A stretch of DNA of 10,712 nucleotides from SOIA01 sp050116035 (GTDB lineage: Bacteria > Acidobacteriota > Aminicenantia > Aminicenantales > Aminicenantaceae), in assembly GCA_050116035.1 (NCBI GenBank), contig JASFPJ010000094.1, positions 1 through 10,712 on the forward strand, written 5' to 3'. A program made the translations under genes and the position numbers. Shown piece by piece: positions 1-6,309 of this stretch. The notes beneath the pieces were generated by a model. That model ran no database searches, was not told the origin of the DNA, and saw only the letters and a list, made by a program, of their open reading frames with translations. Within the stretch, counting starts at the first letter, position 1. Every line of letters begins with the position of its first letter.

Positions 1-1851
1 AACCTTCCTTCAAATTCTCATTTCAGACCGAATCTTCTCGCTCAATTCGAGACACAAAACAGTCTAGGCTTATCCAGAGCTCTGAATTCCTGGGATGCCC
101 ATTGGTTCCACTCCTACTTTCTCTTGAAAGAAGGCAGCAGCGCCCAGGAACTGGAAAAAAAGATCCAATCCTTCATCAAACAAAAAATACACCCTCACAG
201 TTCTTCACAAAATTGGACCTATCTCCTTCTTCCATTGAACAATATTCATCTGAAATCGACGGATGTTCTTAAAAAACTGGAAGAAGGAGGAGATATCAAG
301 TCTGTCTATATTTGTACCTTGATTGCTCTATTTATTCTCTTTATCGCCGGAATAAATTTTATCAACCTCTCTACAGCCCGCTCCTTCACTCGCTCACGGG
401 AAGTCAGTATCCGTAAAGTAGTCGGAGCTTACCGCATCCAACTCGTCAAACAGTTTCTGGGCGAATCCTTGATCTTCACAGCCATATCGTCTATAACAGC
501 TGTCGGATTCGTTCATCTGACTCTCGAGGGATTCGCCAATATTGTAGACAGAGAAATCACAGCCCATTCTATGACCCATTCCGGATTTATTTTGGGGCTT
601 TTTGCGGCTGTAATTCTGGTGGGTCTTTTATCCGGCTTCTATCCCGCTTTGTATATGTCCGGATTCAAGCCGGTGACTCTTCTCAAGGGGGGCCTCCGAC
701 AGGCTTCAAAAGGTCTGAATTTGCGAAATTTCCTGGTTGTCTTTCAGTTTGCCATCTCTCTTTTTCTCATCATCAGCACTCTGATCATTTCGGGTCAACT
801 GCATTTGATCCGGACAAGAAAGCTCGGATTCGACCGGGAGCATGTGGTTGTGATCAATTTGACAGACAGTAAAATAAGGCGCATGAGGGATGTTGTAAAA
901 AAAGAGCTGCTTCAGTATCCGGGAATCAAGGGAGTCACATTCACCCAAACACTTCCGACCAACATCAACTGGGATTCCGATTTCGATTTTGAAAGAAGAG
1001 GAGACAGAGAATATCCCACCTTTTATTTTTCCAAGGTCGATTATGACTTCGTGGATGTTTTTGACATAGAGATAGCGGCCGGAAGAAACTTTTCCCGTGA
1101 AATAGCCTCAGATGTGGCGGGTGGAGGCGCATACATATTAAACCAAACCGCAGTCGAACATTTGGGGTGGAAAAATCCCATTGGAAAGAAAATAGGCTTT
1201 CCTGAAAGTGACGACATGGGAACGGTCGTCGGGGTGGTTAAGGATTTTAACTGTCACTCCCTGCATTTTCCTGCCGAACCTGTTGCTCTGATCCTGAATA
1301 TTACTCCCTGGAACATCTATTTTCTCTCTATTAAAGTGAGACCGGAAAGCATGACCCAGACTTTGGGAGCCATAGAAAAAGCCTGGAAGAAGCATTCCGA
1401 AGGGTATCCCTTTGAATATTACTTTCTGGACGAAGCCTATAACAACCTGTATAAATCCGAAATAAGGCTGAATATATTTTTCCGTCTGTTCACTCTGATT
1501 GCCATTTTAATTTCCAGCCTCGGTCTCTTTGGATTGGCTTCGTTTACAGCAGAGAGGCGCACCAAGGAAATTGGTATCCGAAAGGTTCTGGGAGCATCCG
1601 TCCCCAGCATCGTGTTTCTAATTTCTAGGGGATTCACAAAATGGGTAGTAATGGCAAACTTTGTGGCATGGCCATTGGCTTATTATTTCATGAATAAATG
1701 GCTGCAGAACTTTGCCTACCGGATCGATCTGAGTGTCTGGATCTTCATTCTTTCCGGTCTGGCGGCATTGGTTGTTGCCCTGATCACTGTCAGCTACCAA
1801 TCCATTAAAGCGGCCACAGCCAATCCTGTCGATTCCCTGCGGTATGAATAA
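1..1851 (+). CDS. ABC transporter permease, MacB/FtsX type (5' end outside window)
   Basis: This is an inner-membrane permease subunit of the MacB/FtsX superfamily, which normally works with a separate ATPase to export or mechanically move substrates at the periplasmic face. The frame is open from base 1. The residues before the TTG at 124 (ending HWFHSYFLL) read like the end of a periplasmic MacB core domain, so the gene starts upstream and 616 residues are visible. In visible numbering, membrane segments lie near 100-125, 156-181 and 194-221. A second half begins with a membrane segment at about 240-266, then a periplasmic domain, then three more segments from about 490 to the end. The cytoplasmic motif SIRKVVGA recurs in the second half as GIRKVLGA, showing the internal FtsX duplication. 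The C-terminus, NPVDSLRYE, is typical of this family. About 150-200 N-terminal residues are probably missing. The substrate cannot be inferred and no partner ATPase is in the window. Confidence 0.9.
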   Translation, partial: NLPSNSHFRPNLLAQFETQNSLGLSRALNSWDAHWFHSYFLLKEGSSAQELEKKIQSFIKQKIHPHSSSQNWTYLLLPLNNIHLKSTDVLKKLEEGGDIKSVYICTLIALFILFIAGINFINLSTARSFTRSREVSIRKVVGAYRIQLVKQFLGESLIFTAISSITAVGFVHLTLEGFANIVDREITAHSMTHSGFILGLFAAVILVGLLSGFYPALYMSGFKPVTLLKGGLRQASKGLNLRNFLVVFQFAISLFLIISTLIISGQLHLIRTRKLGFDREHVVVINLTDSKIRRMRDVVKKELLQYPGIKGVTFTQTLPTNINWDSDFDFERRGDREYPTFYFSKVDYDFVDVFDIEIAAGRNFSREIASDVAGGGAYILNQTAVEHLGWKNPIGKKIGFPESDDMGTVVGVVKDFNCHSLHFPAEPVALILNITPWNIYFLSIKVRPESMTQTLGAIEKAWKKHSEGYPFEYYFLDEAYNNLYKSEIRLNIFFRLFTLIAILISSLGLFGLASFTAERRTKEIGIRKVLGASVPSIVFLISRGFTKWVVMANFVAWPLAYYFMNKWLQNFAYRIDLSVWIFILSGLAALVVALITVSYQSIKAATANPVDSLRYE

Positions 1852-1922
1852 TAGTTGAAATGAAATTATGTTTTCCGTTCAGAGAATACTTCTATCCAAG
1901 CCCCTAAAAACTTATTAAGCTA

Positions 1923-1950
1923 GTAAAAATCGACCCTTTGTGATTTTTAT
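1923..1950. terminator. Possible weak bidirectional terminator after the permease gene
   Basis: A short A/T-rich inverted repeat pairs TAAAAATC (1924-1931) with GATTTTTA (1942-1949) around a 10-base loop. The arms give A-rich and T-rich flanks on both strands. It lies about 70 bases after the permease stop codon and could also end transcripts coming from the tRNA gene on the opposite strand. The stem has little GC, so this is a weak call. The rest of 1852-2077 shows no convincing gene or repeat, apart from a T/G-rich patch near 2008-2036. Confidence 0.25.
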
Positions 1951-2077
1951 TCCAATAACAGACCAGGAACATAAACGCGCTAAAATTAACCATATTTATC
2001 TGTTTACGTCTGTTTTGGCTTAGTTTGGTTTGGTTACGATAACTATGTCATTCCGTGGAAGTTAGGTACAAAAAGAG

Positions 2078-2163
2078 TGCCGAGGGCCGGACTCGAACCG
2101 GCACGTTGGATAACCAACGAGGGATTTTAAGTCCCTTGCGTCTACCAATTCCGCCACCCCGGC
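2078..2163 (-). tRNA. tRNA-Leu (anticodon UAA)
   Basis: Read on the minus strand, the 86 bases fold as a class II tRNA. The acceptor stem GCCGGGG pairs with CCTCGGC (one G-T pair), with discriminator A at 2078. The D-arm contains GGTAGACGC. The anticodon stem AGGGA/TCCCT encloses the loop CTTAAAA, with anticodon TAA at 2127-2129, which reads UUA codons and can wobble to UUG. A long variable arm (CGTTGG/CCAACG) and a T-arm with TTCGAGT in the loop complete the fold. The long variable arm and A discriminator are typical of leucine tRNAs. CCA is not encoded, so it must be added after transcription. The gene stands alone, opposite in strand to the protein genes on both sides. Confidence 0.97.
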
Positions 2164-2205
2164 ACATTGGATCAGGTGTTCTCAGGGGCTGTTTTATCCT
2201 CCCAA

Positions 2206-2234
2206 AATATAGATGATTTCTCCTTTTTTTTCAA
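2206..2234 (-). promoter_or_regulatory. Predicted sigma70-type promoter for tRNA-Leu
   Basis: On the minus strand, TTGAAA (2229-2234) and TATATT (2206-2211) are separated by 17 bases. Transcription would start near 2199, giving a leader of about 36 bases before the tRNA 5' end at 2163. The elements fit the vegetative consensus well, but this is a motif-based call only. Confidence 0.55.
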
Positions 2235-2377
2235 TGTAGCCTTCGATTAATTTTCTGTATTGAATTGATAAAATAAAACTGAAATAGAGAAAATTCCGTA
2301 TTTTGCATAAAGAGAGTGCCCAGACCGACAAAATCATGGAAGGGACGTCTATTCAATCATGCCCGGAATACAGAGCG

Positions 2378-2405
2378 TTGACTTGTCCCTGGGGAGTGAT
2401 ACAAT
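2378..2405 (+). promoter_or_regulatory. Predicted sigma70-type promoter for the ArsA-family operon
   Basis: TTGACT (2378-2383) and TACAAT (2400-2405) are separated by 16 bases, each with one mismatch to the vegetative consensus. The start would fall near 2412, leaving an untranslated leader of about 37 bases before the ATG at 2449. The position, directly upstream of a gene with a long empty region before it, supports the call. Confidence 0.6.
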
Positions 2406-2448
2406 AAGATTGTTCTATTCAGTCATTAAACACTGAGAAGTCATCACG

Positions 2449-3612
2449 ATGCGTATCATACTCTTTACCGGAAAAGGAGGAGTCGGAAAAACCACTCTGG
2501 CCGCCGCCACAGCTCTTCTCTCGGCAAAAAAAGGGGCCAAAACCCTGGTCATATCCACAGACGCGGCCCACAGTCTATCTGACTCTTTCGACACTCCACT
2601 CTCCAACGAGCCAAAAAAAATCGCCCCTCATCTGTTCGGACAGGAAATCAACGCCCTGGAACAGATCGAAAAAAACTGGGGAGATATCAAAAGCTATCTC
2701 TCAGCCTTGTTCGCTTCCCAGGGAGTGGATGCCATCGAGGCCGAAGAGATGAGTATCTTCCCCGGAATGGAAGAGCTCTTCAGCTTGATGGAGATCAGGA
2801 ATTACCATAAGACTCAAGAGTATGATGTCATCATAGTCGATTGCGCTCCCACAGCCGACACATTGAGACTTTTAAGCGCCCCTGAAATCACAAATTGGTA
2901 CCTCAAGCACATTTTCCCGATCCAGAGAACGGCGGCTAAAGCGGTGCGGCCAGTGGCCAACAGAGTCCTCCCCTTCCCTTTCCCTGAAGATAAAGTCTTT
3001 GGAGCGATGAAGAAGCTGACTTCCCAGCTTGCAGAAATGAAGGAAATCCTCGATGACCCGAAAAGGACCTCCATCCGCCTTGTTGTCAATCCTGAAAAAA
3101 TGGTCATTAAAGAGACACAAAGAGCGTTTACCTTCTTCAGTCTCTTTGGATACGCCGTGGACCTGGTCATCGTCAACCGATTGCTTCCGCTTGAGGTCCG
3201 GGACACATATTTCAAAAAGTGGAAATCGATCCAGGCCACATACCAAAAAATGATAAACGAATGTTTTTCTCCCATTCCTATCTTGACTGCCGAACTTTTT
3301 TCTCAGGAAATCGTGGGAGTCGATTTGCTCAACAACTTGGCAGAGAAAGTCTACGGGAAAAATGACCCGTCACAAATATTCTTCACCCAAAAACCGATTT
3401 CCATCGAAAAAACAGATGGCGGGTTTGACCTCTCCCTCCATCTCCCCTTCGTTAAAAAGAAAGACTTGGACCTCTACCAGAAGGGAGAGGACCTTTTTGT
3501 GAAGGTGGGAAGTTATAAAAGAAACATCCTTCTTCCTCAGACTCTGTTGAATTATTCCATAAAAGAAGCGAAATTCGATAAAGACATGCTTAAGATAAGC
3601 TTTCACCAATAA
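2449..3612 (+). CDS. ArsA/Get3-family ATPase with C-terminal Hsp20-like domain
   Basis: This is a cytoplasmic deviant-Walker P-loop ATPase of the ArsA/GET3/TRC40 family. Relatives energise arsenite export (ArsA) or escort tail-anchored membrane proteins (Get3). The 387 residues carry the signature P-loop GKGGVGKTT at 8-16, switch I DAAHSLSDSF at 38-47, switch II DCAPTADT at 131-138 and an NPEK motif at 214-217. Residues from about 316 to the end match the Hsp20-like C-terminal domain found in many bacterial ArsA-like proteins. There is a single ATPase half, not the tandem A1-A2 form of classical ArsA. Only two cysteines are present (132 and 272), so neither the arsenite-binding cysteine set nor a Get3-type CxxC zinc motif is seen. 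No arsB or arsR lies nearby, so arsenite resistance is unlikely and a chaperone or targeting role is more plausible, though unproven. The ATG follows a GA-rich ribosome site (GAGAAG, 2435-2440). Confidence 0.9.
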   Translation: MRIILFTGKGGVGKTTLAAATALLSAKKGAKTLVISTDAAHSLSDSFDTPLSNEPKKIAPHLFGQEINALEQIEKNWGDIKSYLSALFASQGVDAIEAEEMSIFPGMEELFSLMEIRNYHKTQEYDVIIVDCAPTADTLRLLSAPEITNWYLKHIFPIQRTAAKAVRPVANRVLPFPFPEDKVFGAMKKLTSQLAEMKEILDDPKRTSIRLVVNPEKMVIKETQRAFTFFSLFGYAVDLVIVNRLLPLEVRDTYFKKWKSIQATYQKMINECFSPIPILTAELFSQEIVGVDLLNNLAEKVYGKNDPSQIFFTQKPISIEKTDGGFDLSLHLPFVKKKDLDLYQKGEDLFVKVGSYKRNILLPQTLLNYSIKEAKFDKDMLKISFHQ

Positions 3613-3620
3613 GGATAAAC

Positions 3621-3630
3621 GAAGGAGGTG
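3621..3630 (+). promoter_or_regulatory. Strong Shine-Dalgarno site that fixes the small gene's start at 3637
   Basis: GAAGGAGGTG contains a full AGGAGG at 3623-3628, eight bases before the ATG at 3637. The in-frame GTG at 3628 lies inside the ribosome-binding site itself and so is not a credible start. Confidence 0.85.
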
Positions 3631-3636
3631 AAAAAC

Positions 3637-3846
3637 ATGAGCCCGGAGAAAACAAGGGAAATCAAAATCAGTATTCCAGAGGAAATCTTTTCTATTTTCT
3701 TTCCTGAAAAGACCGTGGATCATCTCATCAATGCCAAAAAAGAAGCCCTTCTTGCTCTGCGTTCTGTGATAGATTACAAGATCGAATCCCTGGAAAAAAG
3801 AGGAGAAAAGAAGTCAGCCAAAGGGAAAAAAATCAAGATCGAATGA
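3637..3846 (+). CDS. Small basic protein of unknown function, downstream of the ArsA-family gene
   Basis: The product is 69 residues and I cannot assign it a function. An N-terminal stretch, REIKISIPEEIF (7-18), looks like a beta-strand followed by a turn. A predicted amphipathic helix spans about 25-54 (for example NAKKEALLALRSVID), and the tail is lysine-rich (GEKKSAKGKKIKIE, 56-69). There is no signal peptide, membrane segment or cysteine. The gene starts 24 bases after the ArsA-family stop codon with a very strong ribosome site, so the two are almost certainly co-transcribed and the small protein may be made in higher amounts. A partner or regulator of the ATPase is a reasonable guess from context only. 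The helix could mediate dimerisation or membrane-surface contact. Confidence 0.8.
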   Translation: MSPEKTREIKISIPEEIFSIFFPEKTVDHLINAKKEALLALRSVIDYKIESLEKRGEKKSAKGKKIKIE

Positions 3847-4028
3847 AAGAAGAACCAAGACGGATATTCCGGTCAGAAAAATCCTGATCCCTTGTATTGC
3901 AACACAGATTAAAAAGTTCATGATTTCGGAATGGCAGACAAGCTGGATGACTCGTCCGTTCTTCCTTTTAATTTATCATTGTTAAATTTTATCCTTAAAA
4001 TATCTCCTGGTTACAAAAACTGCACATA

Positions 4029-4050
4029 AAAGAGTGCTTTCGAAAGAGTG
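4029..4050 (+). promoter_or_regulatory. Palindrome with flanking direct repeats upstream of the inositol-lipid promoter
   Basis: A perfect 10-base palindrome, CTTTCGAAAG (4037-4046), sits within two copies of AAAGAGTG at 4029-4036 and 4043-4050. It ends about 20 bases before the predicted -35 box, a position suited to an operator. It is short and could be chance. The rest of 3847-4028 shows no gene or repeat that I can support. Confidence 0.25.
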
Positions 4051-4069
4051 TCTGAATGGATGTCTGGAG

Positions 4070-4099
4070 TTGACCTGATCTTCATTATTTAATTATTAT
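4070..4099 (+). promoter_or_regulatory. Predicted sigma70-type promoter for the inositol-lipid operon
   Basis: TTGACC (4070-4075) and TATTAT (4094-4099) are separated by 18 bases, each with one mismatch to consensus. Transcription would begin near 4106, about 30 bases before the ATG at 4136. The surrounding sequence is strongly A/T-rich, which raises the chance of accidental -10 matches. Confidence 0.5.
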
Positions 4100-4135
4100 G
4101 TTTTTTCAGCAAAAAAAAATATAATAGAAGCCCCA

Positions 4136-4780
4136 ATGGATAGTGAAACAAAGGAAGTGGCTCGGATCTTTCCAAGAAAATTAATATCCTTTGTCCTGAA
4201 TAGCTTAGACTTTTTGGCTTCCCTCTTCATCGCCCTCCGCATCGGCCCTAACGCTGTGAGCGCCCTAGCACTGGTGGCAGGAGTGGTTGCCGGGGCTTTA
4301 TTCATCTTTGAACGGCCACTCCTAGCCGGAATCATGATTTCCATATGTGGGATATTCGATATCCTGGATGGGAAAGTCGCGGAAAGCATGAATAAAAAAA
4401 GCCTTTTTGGGGCCATATTCGACTCCACTTTGGACAGATACTCCGAATTTTTTATTTTCCTGGGTATTGTCGCTCATTTCAGGAACCACTGGGCCCTGTG
4501 GATCACATTAGCGGCTATGCTCGGGTCCGCACTGGTGAGCTACACACGGGCCCGCGCTGAAGGACTAGGTGTAGACTGTCGAGTTGGAATCATGCAAAGA
4601 GCTGAGAGGATAGTCTTTCTTGCCTTGGGTGCGGTCCTGGGTTCCCTCTTCAAGGTTTTCGATCCAGCCATGATCGTTGTCCTGGCCATAATCGCGGTGA
4701 TCTCCCACATCACTGTGATCCAGAGGACTCTCTATGTCAGAAAAGTCGAAAATGCGAATAAGCCCGAAAAGGAGGTCTGA
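4136..4780 (+). CDS. CDP-alcohol phosphotransferase, probable phosphatidylinositol-phosphate synthase
   Basis: This integral membrane enzyme probably transfers a phosphatidyl group from CDP-diacylglycerol to inositol 3-phosphate, giving phosphatidylinositol phosphate and CMP. The 214 residues carry the family signature D75xxD78G79xxA82 and, with the right spacing, G92xxxD96xxxD100. These supply the metal-binding aspartates and the catalytic base. The Arg that normally follows the Ala is Glu83 (codon GAA). The later block RARAEGLG (138-145) and QRAER (154-158) resembles that of inositol-phosphate-using members of the family. Hydrophobic segments at about 17-35, 40-57, 62-75, 103-115, 120-136, 158-172 and 177-194 agree with the usual six-helix fold. 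The next gene makes inositol phosphate and starts four bases after this stop codon, which is the main reason for the substrate call. A glycerol-phosphate or other polyol substrate remains possible. The ATG follows AGAAG (4126-4130). Confidence 0.85.
   Translation: MDSETKEVARIFPRKLISFVLNSLDFLASLFIALRIGPNAVSALALVAGVVAGALFIFERPLLAGIMISICGIFDILDGKVAESMNKKSLFGAIFDSTLDRYSEFFIFLGIVAHFRNHWALWITLAAMLGSALVSYTRARAEGLGVDCRVGIMQRAERIVFLALGAVLGSLFKVFDPAMIVVLAIIAVISHITVIQRTLYVRKVENANKPEKEV
4769..4776 (+). promoter_or_regulatory. Shine-Dalgarno site for ino1, inside the end of the upstream gene
   Basis: AAGGAGGT lies within the last codons of the phosphotransferase gene and eight bases before the ATG at 4785. 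This fixes the ino1 start at 4785 rather than at the longer in-frame possibility at 4734, and suggests translational coupling across the four-base gap. Confidence 0.85.
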
Positions 4781-4784
4781 GCGA

Positions 4785-5918
4785 ATGGGCAAAATTAGAG
4801 TCGGAATAATAGGCATCGGAAACTGTGCGTCTGCATTGATCCAAGGTGTTGAATACTATAAAAAAGCCAGAGAAACAGACAATATTCCGGGAATCATGCA
4901 CGTCAACTTGGGCGGATACTCGATCAGCGACATCGAATTCGTTTCTGCCTTTGATATCGATAAAAATAAAGTGGGCAAAGACCTGAGCGAGGCGATTTTC
5001 ACTTCTCCGAATAACACCTCCCAATTTGCCAAAGTTCCTCATCTCAAAGTCAAAGTCGCACGGGGGATGACTCACGACGGCCTCGGAAAATACCTTTCTC
5101 AGATCATTCAGAAAGCTCCGGGTTCCACCGCGGATGTCATCGGAATCCTCAAAGACACTCAAACCGATATTGTCATCAATTATCTCCCCGTTGGAAGTGA
5201 GGAAGCCACAAAATGGTACATTGAGCAGGTGCTGAAGGCGGAATGCGCCTTTATCAACTGTATTCCTGTTTTCATTGCCAGCGAGAAATACTGGCAGAAA
5301 AGGTTCGAGGAGAGGAACCTTCCCATCATTGGAGACGACATAAAATCTCAATTGGGAGCCACTATTCTCCACAGAACTCTGGTCAATCTTTATCTCGACC
5401 GGGGAATGCCCATCGACAGAACCTACCAGCTCAACACCGGCGGAAACACAGATTTCCTGAACATGCTGGAAAGAGAGAGGCTTCATTCCAAAAAAATATC
5501 CAAGACTGAAGCTGTCACTTCCCAGATTAAAGCACGAAGACAGGATATCGACGAGAAGGATATCCATGTTGGGCCGAGCGATTATGTGCCCTGGCAAAAA
5601 GACAATAAGGTGTGCTTTTTGAGGATAGAGAGCCGTCACTTTGGAGATGTTCCGATGGTTCTGGATTGCAGGTTGTCCGTCGAGGATTCCCCAAACTCTG
5701 CAGGTGTTGTCATCGATGCGATAAGATGCTGCAAGTTGGCCTTGGATAACAAACTCTCTGGCGCTCTGAATGCGCCTTCATCCTACTTCATGAAAACACC
5801 GCCTCAACAGTATACAGATAGTGAAGCGAGAAGGCTGACTGAAAAATTTATAAATAAATACGGAAAGAAGGCCAGCCCAAAAAAAACGCCACCAAAAAGA
5901 GGCCCAAGGAAAAAATAA
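4785..5918 (+). CDS. ino1: myo-Inositol-3-phosphate synthase (inositol-1-phosphate synthase)
   Basis: This cytoplasmic NAD-dependent isomerase converts glucose 6-phosphate to myo-inositol 3-phosphate, the committed step of inositol synthesis. The 377 residues begin with the Rossmann motif GIIGIGNCAS (7-16). Family blocks follow: INYLPVGSEEATKWY (131-145), GDDIKSQLGATILHR (183-197), LNTGGNTDFLNM (216-227), SKKISKTEAV (235-244) and a conserved region around ESRHFGDVPM (282-291). These include the lysines and aspartates expected at the active site. Length and motifs match the short actinobacterial/archaeal-type enzyme rather than the longer eukaryotic one. The last 17 residues are a Lys/Pro-rich tail (KKASPKKTPPKRGPRKK) that looks disordered and is not part of the catalytic fold. 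Coupling to the phosphotransferase gene suggests that the product goes into inositol phospholipid rather than soluble inositol solutes. Confidence 0.95.
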   Translation: MGKIRVGIIGIGNCASALIQGVEYYKKARETDNIPGIMHVNLGGYSISDIEFVSAFDIDKNKVGKDLSEAIFTSPNNTSQFAKVPHLKVKVARGMTHDGLGKYLSQIIQKAPGSTADVIGILKDTQTDIVINYLPVGSEEATKWYIEQVLKAECAFINCIPVFIASEKYWQKRFEERNLPIIGDDIKSQLGATILHRTLVNLYLDRGMPIDRTYQLNTGGNTDFLNMLERERLHSKKISKTEAVTSQIKARRQDIDEKDIHVGPSDYVPWQKDNKVCFLRIESRHFGDVPMVLDCRLSVEDSPNSAGVVIDAIRCCKLALDNKLSGALNAPSSYFMKTPPQQYTDSEARRLTEKFINKYGKKASPKKTPPKRGPRKK

Positions 5919-5949
5919 AAAGCTTTTAAAAAGGGAATCTGTAATTTAT

Positions 5950-6171
5950 GCTCAGTAATTAAGTAACACTTTTATTAATGATGCTGAGGATAAAATTGTC
6001 ATTGCGAATTTAGTGAAGCAATCTCATTAACCTGTCAATGCGAGGAACACAGTGACGTGGCAATCTCGTATAGAGGAATTACACCATTACGGGAATGAAT
6101 ATATCCTTTTTTATGAAATTGCCACGCTTCACTCGCAATGACATCTAAAAAATGTTACCAAATTCCTGAGC
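5950..6171. mobile_element. MITE-like element, copy 1 (222 bp)
   Basis: The left end begins GCTCAGTAATTAAGTAACAC (5950-5969). The right end, read in reverse complement from 6171, begins GCTCAGGAATTTGGTAACA, giving imperfect terminal inverted repeats of about 25 bp. Inside are two hairpin-type units in one orientation (5998-6025 and 6034-6067) and one inverted unit (6115-6142). Each unit begins GTCATTGCGA or close to it and ends GCAATCTC or close to it. No transposase or open frame is present, so any movement would need a transposase elsewhere. No clear target-site duplication is seen. The element takes up most of the 391-base gap between ino1 and the TonB receptor gene. I see no strong promoter in the remaining 6172-6309. 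Confidence 0.8.
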
Positions 6172-6309
6172 ACGAACACCTATCCCCTTTTCTACATTTT
6201 CGCTTTTTCCATAAGATTAATTCACAAAAATCAGTTGATAAATGGGAAGCATCACGTCAAAATAAGATACTCAAATCCGCTTAACTCCAATAGAGTGCAA
6301 TTGTCCAGA

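Noticed and set aside
124..126. TTG as the true start of the permease gene
   Set aside because: The frame is open back to base 1 and the upstream residues fit the periplasmic domain of the same family. The start is outside the window.
2071..2322. AAAGAGTGCC next to the tRNA 3' end and a near copy at about 2309-2320, resembling an integration-site pair
   Set aside because: The match is only about ten bases, and the segment between holds only the tRNA and its promoter, with no integrase or foreign gene. Chance is the simpler explanation.
2814..3275. Minus-strand open frames of 153 and 124 codons opposite the ArsA-family gene
   Set aside because: Both are antisense to a well-supported gene, lack recognisable domains and have no plausible start region.
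2449..3612. An arsenic resistance operon
   Set aside because: No arsB, arsR, arsC or arsD lies nearby and the ATPase lacks the arsenite-binding cysteines.
3866..3890. A small hairpin (GGTCAG with CTGATC) after the small basic protein gene as a terminator
   Set aside because: The stem is only six pairs with a G-T pair and no T-run follows it.
4737..5639. A 300-codon open frame on the minus strand across ino1
   Set aside because: It lies entirely opposite a strongly recognised enzyme gene, has no family motifs of its own and is explained by codon bias of the real gene.
5998..6142. A CRISPR array, because of repeated units
   Set aside because: There are only three units with unequal spacing, one is inverted, and they sit inside terminal inverted repeats. 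This fits a MITE-like element.
6235..6309. A TTG start giving the TonB receptor 25 extra N-terminal residues
   Set aside because: The extra residues would precede an excellent signal peptide that starts at the ATG at 6310, and no ribosome site precedes the TTG.
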